Source: Yamagishiella unicocca
Lineage: Eukaryota > Chlorophyta > Chlorophyceae > Chlamydomonadales > Volvocaceae
Reading direction: 5' to 3'
Length of the DNA stretch: 64,000 nucleotides
Assembly: GCA_003116995.1 (NCBI GenBank)
Contig: BDSL01000018.1
Coordinates: 1,224,761 to 1,288,760 of the forward strand
Positions 54,701-64,000 of the stretch are shown piece after piece; position 1 is the first letter of the stretch, and each line of letters starts with the position of its first letter. The notes under the pieces are model-generated. The model did not search any database and had not been told where the DNA came from. It saw only the letters and a list, made by a program, of their open reading frames with translations. The translations under genes were made by a program, and so were the position numbers.

Positions 54701-57430
54701 GGGAGGGAGGAGGGAAGAGGGGCCAAGCGAGGGGACAGGAGGGAAGAGGGAGCCAGGGAAGGTGGTGAGGCGGCCAGAAGGGAGGAAGGGGAGGCGCCCA
54801 GTGCGGAGGCGAGCGTGAGTGCGTGTGCTTGTGCGTGTGCGTTTCGTACCGTATGTTGCCCTGCATTACCCGTAAGTTATTCTTCTCTCAGCGCGCTGCC
54901 GCCCCCCCCCCTGCCCCCCCCCCTAGGTTGACGTCATCCCGCTAGCCACCCGGCTGCTGCTGGAGTGCCCCGACCTGGAGGTGCTCACCTGCTGCGCCTG
55001 GATGCTGGCCTTCCTCGGATCCAACGAGGACAACAAGTCGCATATCAAGCAGGCGCTGCCGGCGCTGCCGCGGCTGGTCCCGTGGGTCAGGTGGGTGGGG
55101 AGGGTGCTGCGCGGGTGGGCGGGTGGCGGCCTCCTTTCCGAAGGGATAGGGACCTTTCCCGCGCCTCTCGTCCGAACGGGGTTCCAAATGCCCCGCCGAC
55201 GAACCCTGGCTCACCCCTCCTCACTCCACCCCACCCCCGCCCCGCCCCCGCCCGCGCCTCCCCGCGTCCATGTCGCTCCAGGGAGGCGTCCACGAGCCTG
55301 GCCACGCCCTCGCTTCACTGCCTGGGGACCATGTGCACCGGGTACATGCGGTCGCTGGACTACAGCGGGGAGGTGAGGGGGGGGGCGGGGCTGAGGGGGA
55401 GGGCGGGGGTGCCGGGACAGGGTTTGTGACACACGCGGTGGGGCTGAGGGGGAGACGGGCGGGGGTGCCCGGACAGGGTTTGTGACACAGGCGGTGGGGC
55501 CGAGGGAGGGACGGGCGGGATGGGGACTTGTGGCTCCAGAGCTGCTGGGGAGGCCGGGAGGGGGGCGGGGGATGCTTGGGGAGGAGGCCGGGATGGGGGC
55601 GAGGAGCGTTCGTGCTTGTTGCATGAACGCTCCAGCGCACGACGGTCCAGTCCTGAAATCCCCTGACGGTGCTCCTCCTCTTCCCGGCGCTGCAGGTGGT
55701 GGAGGCGGGCGGTGTGGCCGCGATGCTGTCGTACTTGCGGCGGGGCGGCGCATCCGGCCGCAAGGAGTCGGTGAAGGAGGCGCTGTTCGCGCTGTCCAAT
55801 GTGGCGGGATCCAACAACGCGGCGGTGTATGCGATGCTGTCAGAAGGTGGGGAGGGGCGCGAAACAGAGCATGCCGTAGGAGGGGAGGGTACATGACGAC
55901 AGCCCAACGTGCCAATCCTGGCCTAAGCTCCGGGCGCCCCACCCCCACCCCACACATGCACACACATGTACACATCTCCGCCCCGCGACCCACACATGCA
56001 CATACAACCCACATGCCCCTCCCAACCCACATATACACACAAGTACTCACCTCGCATCGCCTCACCCCCCCCCAAACCGGTTCTTTACCTGTAACCCCCC
56101 AAACCGACGACCATGCGCCAACTATACTGTCCCGTTGCGTAAAACGGTTTTTATACACCCCCCCCCCAACCCAACCCGCGGCGCAGGCGTGTTCTCTGTG
56201 GTGGTGGCGCTGCTGCGGTCCGCCGGCGACGACGAGGACATCCGAACCGAGTGCCTCTACCTGCTGACGAACCCGTGGGACCCGCTAGTGGGCACGGAGG
56301 TGCCGACGGTGCAGGGGCTGGTGAGACGGCCGGGGGGGCGCGGGGAGACCTGGAGGGGGCGGAGGGGGTTACACGGCGAGAAGAGCCGGACACACGGCGA
56401 GATAGGAAATGGAGGTGGGCAGGAACGGGGTGGAGGGGGCGGTGTGGGCAGGTGCGGGGCAGGGCGCAGGCGGCAGGGCGCAGGCGGCAGGGCGCAGGCG
56501 GCAGGGCGCAGGCGGCAGGGCGCAGGCGGCAGGGCGCAGGCGGCAGGGCGCAGGCGGCAGGTGCAGTGGGTGGATGTGTAGCCCAGGACCCTATTACTCG
56601 TGCTGCTCCTCCTCCTCCTGCGCCCCCGCTCTGCATCACTACTCCCCCCTCCCTAGCAGCCGCCCTAACCACCCCAGTTCGTATCCTCAACCCAGTCCTC
56701 CAGCATGCATCTCAAAACGTCTGTCCTAAACGGGTTTTTCTCGCACCCACGGGTCTTCCTCGAAACCAACCCCGGACTGCCGCCCGCCCCCTGCTCCTGT
56801 CGCACCCAGGTGGCCAGCGGCATCCTCAACGAGTTCCACAACCTGCTTGAGCCCGCAGCACCGGGACTGCGGCTGAGCCTCCTGCTTAAGGGCCTGGCGG
56901 TGAGGCGGATTGGGGCCCGCGGGGGCCGGAGGGGTGGCATAAAAACCGGTTATACGACATGGGTATAATAGCTGGCGCAGGGGGGACGGAGGGGCGTGTG
57001 GCGGGGGGCTAAGACATGCACACACACGCACCTCCACTCACTCCACAAATCCAAGGGGCCAGCGTTAGCGACGGGCCAGGGCCAGGGCCGGCGGAGTAGT
57101 GCTCCCTACACCCGCCCTCAAGATCACCCAACCACCAACCGACCTCCGTAAACCTGCCACCGCCGTACCAACCGCTCCGCCGTACCCCCTAACCACTCGC
57201 AGGACGGCATCAAGCGCGGCCAGCAGCTGATGACCCACGCCGCCACCATGCAGCTGGTGGAGCACGGGCGCGAGGGCGCCGCAGCCCTGCCACCCCCCGC
57301 CAACCCAGTGGTGGAGCTGTACGTCAAACTGGGCACAGTGGCCAAGATCGAGGCCCTCAACAGCCACTTCGACGAGGATGTGGCCACACGAGCCAACGGC
57401 ATCCTCACGGTGCTCAAATTCATGTCGTAA
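51701..57430 (+). CDS. Importin-alpha-like ARM-repeat protein without IBB domain
   Basis: Twelve exons join in phase: 51701-51760, 51887-51932, 52219-52562, 53485-53670, 53995-54237, 54467-54640, 54927-55090, 55282-55372, 55696-55846, 56187-56320, 56810-56899 and 57203-57430, giving 636 residues. The armadillo array (about 165-636) carries importin-alpha ladder signatures: DAAWALTNIAAS, EQAVWALGNIAG, RCAAWCLHNLV, CCAWMLAFLGS, KEALFALSNVAGS and TECLYLLTN, so several of the Trp/Asn positions that bind NLS backbones are kept. The N-terminal 150 residues are Ser/Thr/Pro-rich with a TPSLTK repeat and phospho-site-like SKTPE segments. There is no Arg/Lys-rich IBB helix, so autoinhibition and importin-beta binding would not work in the usual way. 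It is an importin-alpha relative, perhaps with an adaptor or cytoskeletal role instead. The first two short exons are less certain than the rest. Confidence 0.8.
53390..53445 (-). repeat. Intronic repeat family A, acceptor-side copy in the ARM gene
   Basis: Diverged inverted copy (aacgtctgtta...cgggttttccttgc), 40 bases before the acceptor at 53484. A forward head-only copy lies at 53288-53310 in the same intron. Confidence 0.75.
53760..53803 (+). repeat. Intronic repeat family D, donor-side
   Basis: GTTTGATAACAGAATCCGCG then AATCCACGGCCGATAAACC in ARM-gene intron 53671-53994. Partial copies occur at 10856-10890, 12071-12090, 13662-13684 and 45588-45612. Confidence 0.8.
56371..56412 (+). repeat. 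Intronic repeat family B, donor-side
   Basis: Diverged copy (gcgagaagagccggacacac) 50 bases from the donor of ARM-gene intron 56321-56809. Confidence 0.7.
56457..56562. repeat. 14-bp GCAGGGCGCAGGCG tandem repeat
   Basis: Seven near-identical copies in ARM-gene intron 56321-56809, between a family-B and an inverted family-A repeat. Confidence 0.95.
56690..56768 (-). repeat. Intronic repeat family A, acceptor-side copy
   Basis: Full inverted copy from the GGATACG end to the head, 41 bases before the acceptor at 56809. The donor side of the same intron carries a family-B head. Confidence 0.85.
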
Positions 57431-57461
57431 CGGCGATGGCCACGTCAGGTGTCATGCTCGT

Positions 57462-57510
57462 GGTGGTGGTGGTGGTGGTGGTGGTGGTGGTGGTGGTGGT
57501 GGTGGTGGCG
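57462..57510. repeat. GTG triplet array in 3' UTR
   Basis: About 15 gtg units, 30 bases after the stop codon of the ARM gene. Confidence 0.9.
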
Positions 57511-57599
57511 GCGGCGGTGGCGGCGGTGTTAGGTATAATGGTGGTAGTGTTCGTGGTGGCGGGTGGTGAGGCTGATGGTGGTGGTGGTGGCGGCTGCGG

Positions 57600-57604
57600 T
57601 GTAA
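57600..57604 (+). terminator. Candidate TGTAA polyadenylation signal of the ARM gene
   Basis: TGTAA lies 170 bases after the stop codon of the ARM-repeat gene. TGTAA is the usual polyadenylation signal in volvocine algae. Confidence 0.45.
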
Positions 57605-57663
57605 GTGTTGGCGGCGGCTGTCCAGGGAGGGCCCATGGTCGGAGAGGAGCACACGGGGTGGGG

Positions 57664-57713
57664 TTTCGAGGAAGACCCGTGGATGTGAGAAAAAACCGTT
57701 TAGGACAGACGTT
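57664..57713 (+). repeat. Family A repeat outside the coding introns
   Basis: A good copy 230 bases after the ARM-gene stop codon and after its TGTAA signal, so it is in intergenic DNA or in an unseen 3' UTR intron. Confidence 0.8.
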
Positions 57714-60700
57714 GGGTTGGGTGGGGTGGGGTGGGGTGCTCTGAGCCCGGCGCCCTGACCAGCCGGGCACCAGCACAGACACTGGCTTGGACGACGAATC
57801 AAAAACCACGACGAAGAAACAGTCTTGTTGAGAGCGGTGCATTGGACGACCTCGTGCTATGGCTGCGAAGGGGCCGGGGCGTGCCGGAGTGGAGGGTGCC
57901 GGGGCTGGTGGACGCGTCGGCGCGTACGGCATGTCGTACGAGGTGCTGTCAGGCCTCGCCGCTGAATGGCTTGTCCGAAAGAAACGCTCCGAAAGAAACG
58001 CCCGGCGCGGTGCCCTGATCGAAAGGGAGTTGGGATGTCTGCTGGGAGGAGAACTTGGTTGTCTTTGGCGCCGCGGGCAGCTGGCGTTCAAAACCGAAGC
58101 TCAGGTAATTTCGGCTGCTGCATAGGCCGGCGAGAGCCGCAGCCGCAGTGGGCGTGGCATGGAAGCTGGTTCTCCGTGATTGTACGGAACGAGATGGGAC
58201 GAGACGGGACGAGATCGATCTGCCAGTGAGGGGTGAAACAACAGGACATGCGCTCAAGAGGCTAGGCACTCGCCATATGCAGGTCGGTCTTTCGCGCTGT
58301 CGACTTCCTTTGGGCGGGGAGAGCAGGTGGAGGTGGAGGGCCGAATAAAGAGCGAGACGGCTTCTGTGTAGTTATGGTTGTGGTTGCGGCCTTGCGCAAC
58401 TTCCAACCCCCACCTGTACCCGGCCGCTGGTGGTTCGTGCTGTGTGTGTATGTGTGTGTGTATGTGTGTTTTAAAAATGTGTGTATGTGTGTGCGCAAGC
58501 GCGCGCGTCCGTTGCTCTGCGGCTCGGGGCACGCAACAAACCCAGCATGCAATCGCAGCGACAACTGGTGATGACGTAATGCGGCGCGCGCCCTTCGTGC
58601 GACCCCACCAAACCGCACCCGCGGGGGTGGCGGAGGCTCGGAATCCTGTGGGTCGTGCAGTACTCACCGGCGGTCATGCCCTGTGGGGGCTGCCGTGCGA
58701 ACTGCGACCCGCGGCCTGGCGCCGCTGACGGACCACTCTACACGTTGCTGTTTTAAAATGTTTCGGAGCGCTGCCGCCGCCTTCCGCCGCATGGGTGCGG
58801 CATGCTCATAGATGTTGCCAAGACAGGCCTGCCGCGGGCCCGTTATCGGTTCCACCACGACGCTGATGCGCCGCCCTGCTGCCGGGGAACCTGAGGGATC
58901 CCGGTCCCACCCGCGTGAGCCCCCTCCCCTCGCCCTTCCGGCTCTGCTAGCCGAAAGTGCTGCGTCCTGAGCAAGGCGGCAGGACGAGGAGGACGAGGAG
59001 GATGAGGACTGTGCGGGGAGGAGGCGAGGTACAAGGGCCGTTAGATGGACTTGTAGGCGTTAGCATACCCTGACATGCGCCAACATTTCATGGATGTTAG
59101 CATGAATCAGCACCGCAAGGAGTGCTGCGCGCAGGACCTTGTTTTTATGAATCGTGGCGGCCCGTGCACGACGGGCGGTGTGGCTTCCTTTTTATCGTTG
59201 GACACGGCGGCAAGGCCGGGTAATGGTGGGCGGGTGTGTGTGGAGGGGGAGTGTGGAAAGAGGTCGGCCTCGGCCCTCTGTGCAGATAGTGGCTCCCAGG
59301 TCCAAGGGCATGAGAAGACCGGTCACCGGACACCGTCAGTTGGCTAGTCGTGAGTACGGCACGTGGTGTGTCCCGCCTGAGCGTTGTGAGGCGTTGCCTT
59401 CGCTGCGGTGGGTTGGAATGGGGTGGCGGTCGGCGGCGCTGTGCGAGTGTACGACGGCTCGGGAGATCAGCACATGGAGGGCAGGGCGCAAAGCCGGACC
59501 TGTATGACCCAACCTGTGCAAGTATGACTAAGCTCACGGTTGCGTACGGCCAAATGTGTTGTACGAGAACGACTTTGCCCTTTGCAGCCTTCCCGGCGTT
59601 CACGCCACCGGACGCGCACCGTCCGATGTTATCTGACGAGCGGCAGACGCGCACCAGCAGCGGATCGGCCGTGTGGAGGCGCCCTGCCCCCAGGCAGCCA
59701 GGCACTCTGCCCCTCGACGGGGGCGACGTTGCCAACAACAGACAACCCCAACAGTGTTAGAAACGAGCCCCAAAATTGAAGCGACAGGATGCCGTGTGTG
59801 GGGAATGAGCTGGAGAGACGAGTGTAGGCCCACGCGACCGCATCATGCGAGTGCGTGTACTGCGGAAAATGAATCCCGAGCACCGGCGTCCGCGTGTATG
59901 CAACCTGCCCGTACGTGCGATTCAGCTGTTTCAGTGTCGCTACTCTGAAGCCCGTTTGACTGTGTCTCCTCCCCTTCCTGGACTGCGGCCCCCGACTGAA
60001 AGCGGCACACGCGGGTCATGGCAGGGGTGCGCAGTGGTCTAGGATAAGGTGCGGCGGGGGCCATGTGGGGTTGGGGTCATGGGGCCGGGCAATGTGGGGT
60101 TGGGTCATGGGGGCCATGGGGGCCGTGGGGGAGACGAGGGGAGCAATAAGCCGTTATTACATATCGGCCCCGTGTACAGGACACATCATCTTCCGTACAC
60201 TTAAACGCACCGAAACCACACGCGGCCGCTCGTTACAGTGCAGATTACTTAATCAGTCAGTCAATCTGGCAGGTTCTGCCCAGTGTCGGGGCCTAGCCTA
60301 CGTGTCGGGACGTTTCGCTGCTGCCAGTGGTGGGAAAGAAGAGCGCCCTCATTTGAGAGAAAGAGAACTAAAGAGAAAGAGAAGGGACAGCAACGCAAGA
60401 GACAAACAGCCAGACAAGAGAGGCGCACGGCCAGCGAAAGACGAGAGAGTTTCCTGCGTCAGCCCGAAATGTTGGCGGTCGTGCCATTTCGGCGCTTAGT
60501 ACTGAAAGTCTATACATTCCCCACCATTGGCACACAGTACCGGACCCCTACCCCACGTCCTGCCCAGCAACGAACATGCAGCGCTCGCGGAGATGCTACT
60601 AAAGAATGGGATGGCACGCTGCCCTGAGAGCACCCCCACACACCTGCCCGCTGCCTCCTGCAGCAGCACCCTGCAGTCCTATGCTTTCGCGCCACCATGC

Positions 60701-61101
60701 TTAGGCGGTGGCGGCGGAGGACGAGACACAGACAGACCTTTGCGTCATGCCCGTTCTACGGGACGAGCTTCTCGACGCAAAGGACGAACGCTGCCGTCGG
60801 AGAGGGCGCCCCTGCGGCCCGCTCGACGGCCGCATCAGTCCGTCCCTGTCCGTCCGTAGATCCGTCCATCAGGATCCCGTCCATCTGTCCGTCCATCAGG
60901 ATCCATCCATCCATACATACATCGGGATCCATCCTTCCACATTCGTCCACATCGCAGCACGGAGCGCGCATCAACAGAGGCCGTGATGGTCTGCTAGCGG
61001 CGCCATTGCGCGTCTCGACTCCTCAGCAACACCAAATGCACTACAACATGATCTATGAACACATGGAGTCTGGTCCTTCGTGCGACTATGAGAGCGCCTA
61101 C

Positions 61102-61106
61102 TTACA
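61102..61106 (-). terminator. Candidate TGTAA polyadenylation signal of the pherophorin gene
   Basis: TGTAA on the minus strand, about 45 bases beyond the stop codon. The resulting 3' UTR would be short for this lineage, so a more distal site may be used. Confidence 0.35.
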
Positions 61107-61148
61107 AACGGCCGTTTCACGAACCGACTACAAACCAACTACGGGGTC

Positions 61149-64000
61149 CTAAATCCGCCTTCTATCAAACTTTCCATACGTCCCAAATGAAAAATCATGG
61201 GCGCAGCAGCCTACAGTCCTGTCAAAGATTGCGTACGCGCAGCCCACGGTGCTGCCCTGGTAGCAGAACTTCTCCAGCGTCGGGCAGGCGCCCTTGGCCT
61301 GAAGCGCGATGCAAATCTCCGCGCCGTGGGCGTTGCGGAGGTTCAGGCCAAGCTTGTTGGCCTTGAACACTCCAAACAGCTGCTGCGGCTTGAAGCTGGT
61401 GTCGTTGCTTCGACTCCAGACGGGAAATTTGAAGATACTGCCCTTGGACTGGGGGTTGACGATGAAGCCATCAGCGGACGTCAGGCACTTGTCCTGATTG
61501 GTCAGCCACTCAACTTTCTCCAGGTCCATGGAGCAGCACTTGCCGGTCCCGCATACCGAACGGTCGACGCGCACTTCGAAGCAGTAGAAGTTCCTCTTGG
61601 CCTCACTGTACTTGCGCTTGTAATGCACCGTGTACGGCGTCTTGCTTATCGTGGCGGGGTCACACGTGCTGCGTGAGGGAAAAGGTGGAGGTGGCGGGCG
61701 GGGAGAGGGAGGAGAGGGAGGAGGGGGAGGGGGAGAGGGAGGGGGGGATTAGGCGGGTTGGGCAGGAGGAGGAGGACGACGACGAAAGGGAGAGGGAGGG
61801 AGGCGATGGGGAGGAGGGGAAGCGTGTATATTTTTATGGCGGGGAAGCGGAGGCGCCCTCCGTACACGCGTAGCTGCCTATCACCCGGCAGGGTACGGTG
61901 TGTATGTTCCAGGCAAGTTCGTTTGGGTCTTCGGTAGGTTTCGGCTGACTTGACAAGTTGACAATCACCCCAGGGCGGTGGGCGCCCTGGGGTGCGGTGG
62001 GAGCGCTAGCTTGTCCCTCAGCAACCTGGAGTTACCCCCGGCCGGCCCCTGGGCTCCAGAAACTAAACTAAAACCCAAGACGTCGGTGTACGACATCCGG
62101 ATGGCCGCCACTGGCAAGGCACCCCCCTGCCCCCCCCCATACGCACATGCGCGCGCGTCCCGGTGTACGATGGCTATGCACCCACTACATCTCCCCAGTC
62201 GCGTTACCGGTCCTTTTATTGTAACCCCCCCGTACACATACGCTTCCTCTTCTCCCTGCCAGACGCGCCCGTCCGCACGACTCACCAGAAGGGGAAGGCG
62301 GTTTGCTTGGCTGGCGCGCAAGCTACGCGGTAGTCCGCCTCCAGACACGTGTCCCCCGTGACCTGGGTGCCCACCGTCAGTTGGAAGTTAGCCGCGTCGC
62401 AGGCGAGGCTTCCGTCGGGACCCGAAACGAACACGTCCGTAGAACCCAGCGCTAAGGCCAGCAGCTGGAAGCCCGGCGACCCCCCAGTGCTGACGTCACC
62501 CGATGACATCATCTGGGCAAAGGCCGCAGCCCCCGCCTCCGACGCGAAGTCGGCGCAGGCGGTCATGTTCCGATCCTCAGCGTCGAATGTCGTACACTCA
62601 AAACCCAAGCCTAGCGTGTCGTACGATGTAGCCATGGCGTCGATCTGGGTCGCCAGGGAGGCGCAAGCCGCAGCCGTTGTGGGGCCGTTGGTACGGTGCC
62701 ACGTCAGGCAGAGCCAAGTGCATGGGAGGGGCGGGCTGGGGGGCGGCAGGTTGGGGGGCGGCAGGTTGGGCGGCGCCGGGCTGGGGGGCGCTGGGCTGGG
62801 GGGCTCGGGGCTGGGGGGAGGTGGGCTGGGAAGCAAGGGCAAGGCCGGGAAAGGTGGGTTCGGGCTGGGGGGAGACGGGCTGGGCGGAGGGGGGTAAGGC
62901 GGTGCCGGGCTGGGAGGCGGAGGGCTGGGGGGAAGAGGGGAAGGGCTGGGGGGCGGAGCGTTGGGGGGTGCTGGACTGGGGGGTGCCGGGCTGGGGGGAG
63001 GTGGGTAGGGTGGCGGCGGGCTGGGGGGCAGGGGGCTGGGAGACAAGGGCATGGTCGGGAACGGCGGGCTCGGGCTGGGGGGAGGTGGGCTGGGCGGCGC
63101 TGGGCTGGGCGCGGGGGAAGGGGGCAGTGGAAGAGGAGGAGGCGGAGGGGGAGGCGGGGGAGGCGGCGGGGGGCTGGGCGGCGGCGGGCTTGGCGGCGGT
63201 GGGGAAGGGCTGGGCGGCGGAGGCCTGGGAGGGCGCGGGCTGGGCGGCTTGGGGCTGGGCGGCTTGGGGCTGGGTGGCGGGGGGGTGGGGGGTTCGGGAC
63301 TGGGCGGTTCGGGGCTGGGCGGAGGTGGAGGTGGGGGCGGCGGGGGAGGGTACGGAGGGGGGGGGCTGGGCGGTAGAGGACTGGGTGGTTGCGGGCTGGG
63401 CGGTTGGGGGCTGGGTGGTTGCGGGCTGGGCGGCTCTGGGCTGGGAGGAGAGGGGGGTGGGGGATAGGGGGGTGGAGGAGGCGGAGGAGGCGGAGGTGGA
63501 GGCGGTGGCGGGAGGGGAGGCGGAGGTGGTGGTGGAGGCGGGAAAGGAGGAGGTGGGGGAGGCGGAGGAGGGGGTGGGGGAGGAGGTGGGAAGGGCGGAG
63601 GGGGAGGAGGGGGAGGAGGGGGGGGAGGCGGAGGGGGGAAGGGAGGAGGAGGTGGTGGTGGAGGCGGGAAAGGTGGAGGGGGAGGAGGGGGTGGAGGGGG
63701 GGGTGGAGGAGGGGGGAAGGGCGGTGGGGGAGGGGGGGGTGGAGGAGGCGGAGGCGGTGGTGGGAATGGAGGAGGAGGGGGTGGGGGAGGCGGAAAAGGA
63801 GGAGGTGGGGGAGGCGGAGGAGGGGGTGGTGGAGGAGGCGGGAATGGAGGCGGGGGAGGAGGTGGGGGAGGTGGAGGAGGTGGAGGAGGAAGAGGCGGCG
63901 GGGGGGGAGGTGGCGGGGGGAGGTGGGGGCGGGGGTGGAGGCGGGGGTGGCGGAGGAGGATGGGGCGGAGGAGGCGGCGGGGGTGGAGGAGGCGGAGGTG
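61149..64000 (-). CDS. Pherophorin-family extracellular matrix glycoprotein (5' end outside window)
   Basis: Pherophorins are hydroxyproline-rich glycoproteins of the volvocine cell wall and extracellular matrix. Two exons are seen: window edge to 62286, and 61668-61149, joined in phase 2 so that the junction reads [15 protein letters not shown], the usual start of a pherophorin domain. Upstream lies a long rod of Pro runs with Phe, then Ser-Pro repeats ([19 protein letters not shown]), expected to be hydroxylated and glycosylated. A Cys module follows ([10 protein letters not shown]...[16 protein letters not shown]...[12 protein letters not shown]). The last exon has [38 protein letters not shown] and VGCC, matching the cysteine spacing of the C-terminal domain. 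The reading frame is open from 62286 up to about 63920, where the Pro-coding frame shifts by one base. A TGTAA signal lies about 45 bases after the stop. Confidence 0.88.
62152..62232 (-). repeat. Intronic repeat family C in the pherophorin
   Basis: The same sequence as the two GH9 copies, about 50 kb away in an unrelated minus-strand gene. Its C-run end faces the donor at 62285. Confidence 0.85.

Larger units (their letters stand above)
57431..61148. other. Long gene-poor stretch between the ARM gene and the pherophorin
   Basis: After a GTG triplet run and a family-A repeat it holds scattered short frames only. The frame at 57859-58125 (plus; MAAKGPGRAG...) and a minus frame at 58664-58858 (GNIYEHAAPMRRKAAAALRN) have some coding flavour but no supporting splice structure. 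Short CCATCAGGATCC-type repeats occur near 60860-60930. No RNA gene was recognised. Confidence 0.45.

Noticed and set aside
62349..63467. Plus-strand Gly-rich frames (GLGGGGLGG)
   Set aside because: They are the antisense of the pherophorin Pro/Ser-Pro rod, which has the cysteine modules and splice junction expected of the real gene.

Overview
The window is nuclear DNA of a green alga, most likely volvocine (Chlamydomonadales). The evidence is very high coding GC, dense short introns with GT-AG borders, TGTAA-type polyadenylation signals, a pherophorin with long Pro/Ser-Pro tracts, and abundant G/C-rich minisatellites inside introns. All gene models were built by hand from splice-site phase and family motifs. 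Six models close in frame from ATG to stop and one of these also has a signal-peptide exon. Nothing bacterial, viral or organellar was recognised.

Layout: (1) 1-3178, plus: C-terminal part of a DEAH-box RNA helicase. (2) 4673-19022, plus: a 27-exon secreted glycoside hydrolase family 9 protein of 1,742 residues with an Ig-like domain, GH9 catalytic domain, PKD domain and three LamG-like modules joined by hydroxyproline-type linkers. (3) 20216-22340, minus: an unrecognised nuclear-looking coiled-coil protein of 289 residues; 22517-23010 holds one or two small doubtful minus ORFs. (4) 23309-38862, minus: a 27-exon, 2,299-residue protein with two cyclic-nucleotide-binding folds, a degenerate class III nucleotide-cyclase fold, a long disordered region and C-terminal leucine-rich repeats. 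(5) 40773-43876, minus: an SVOP-like MFS transporter. (6) 44835-49716, minus: mitochondrial ETF-ubiquinone oxidoreductase. (7) 51701-57430, plus: an importin-alpha-like ARM-repeat protein lacking an IBB domain. (8) 61149-64000, minus: 3' part of a pherophorin running off the window. Intergenic stretches (about 3.2-4.7, 19.0-20.2, 38.9-40.8, 43.9-44.8, 49.7-51.7 and 57.4-61.1 kb) are clearly less GC-rich in places and hold no gene I can support.

The genes do not form an obvious pathway: RNA metabolism, extracellular matrix and wall carbohydrate, cyclic-nucleotide-type signalling, transport, mitochondrial electron transfer and nuclear import sit side by side, as is usual for a nuclear genome.

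The most unusual signal is in the introns. At least five families of short dispersed repeats (called A-E here) recur in introns of unrelated genes on both strands. Several share a GAGGAGACCCG-like head next to a G-run, and almost every copy is oriented with its head toward the nearer or adjoining splice site, forward near donors and inverted near acceptors. Some introns carry heads at both ends as inverted pairs. This looks like the terminal inverted repeats of introner-like, intron-forming mobile elements. A second notable signal is an intronic 87-nt inverted repeat made of two head-to-head reverse-transcriptase fragments.
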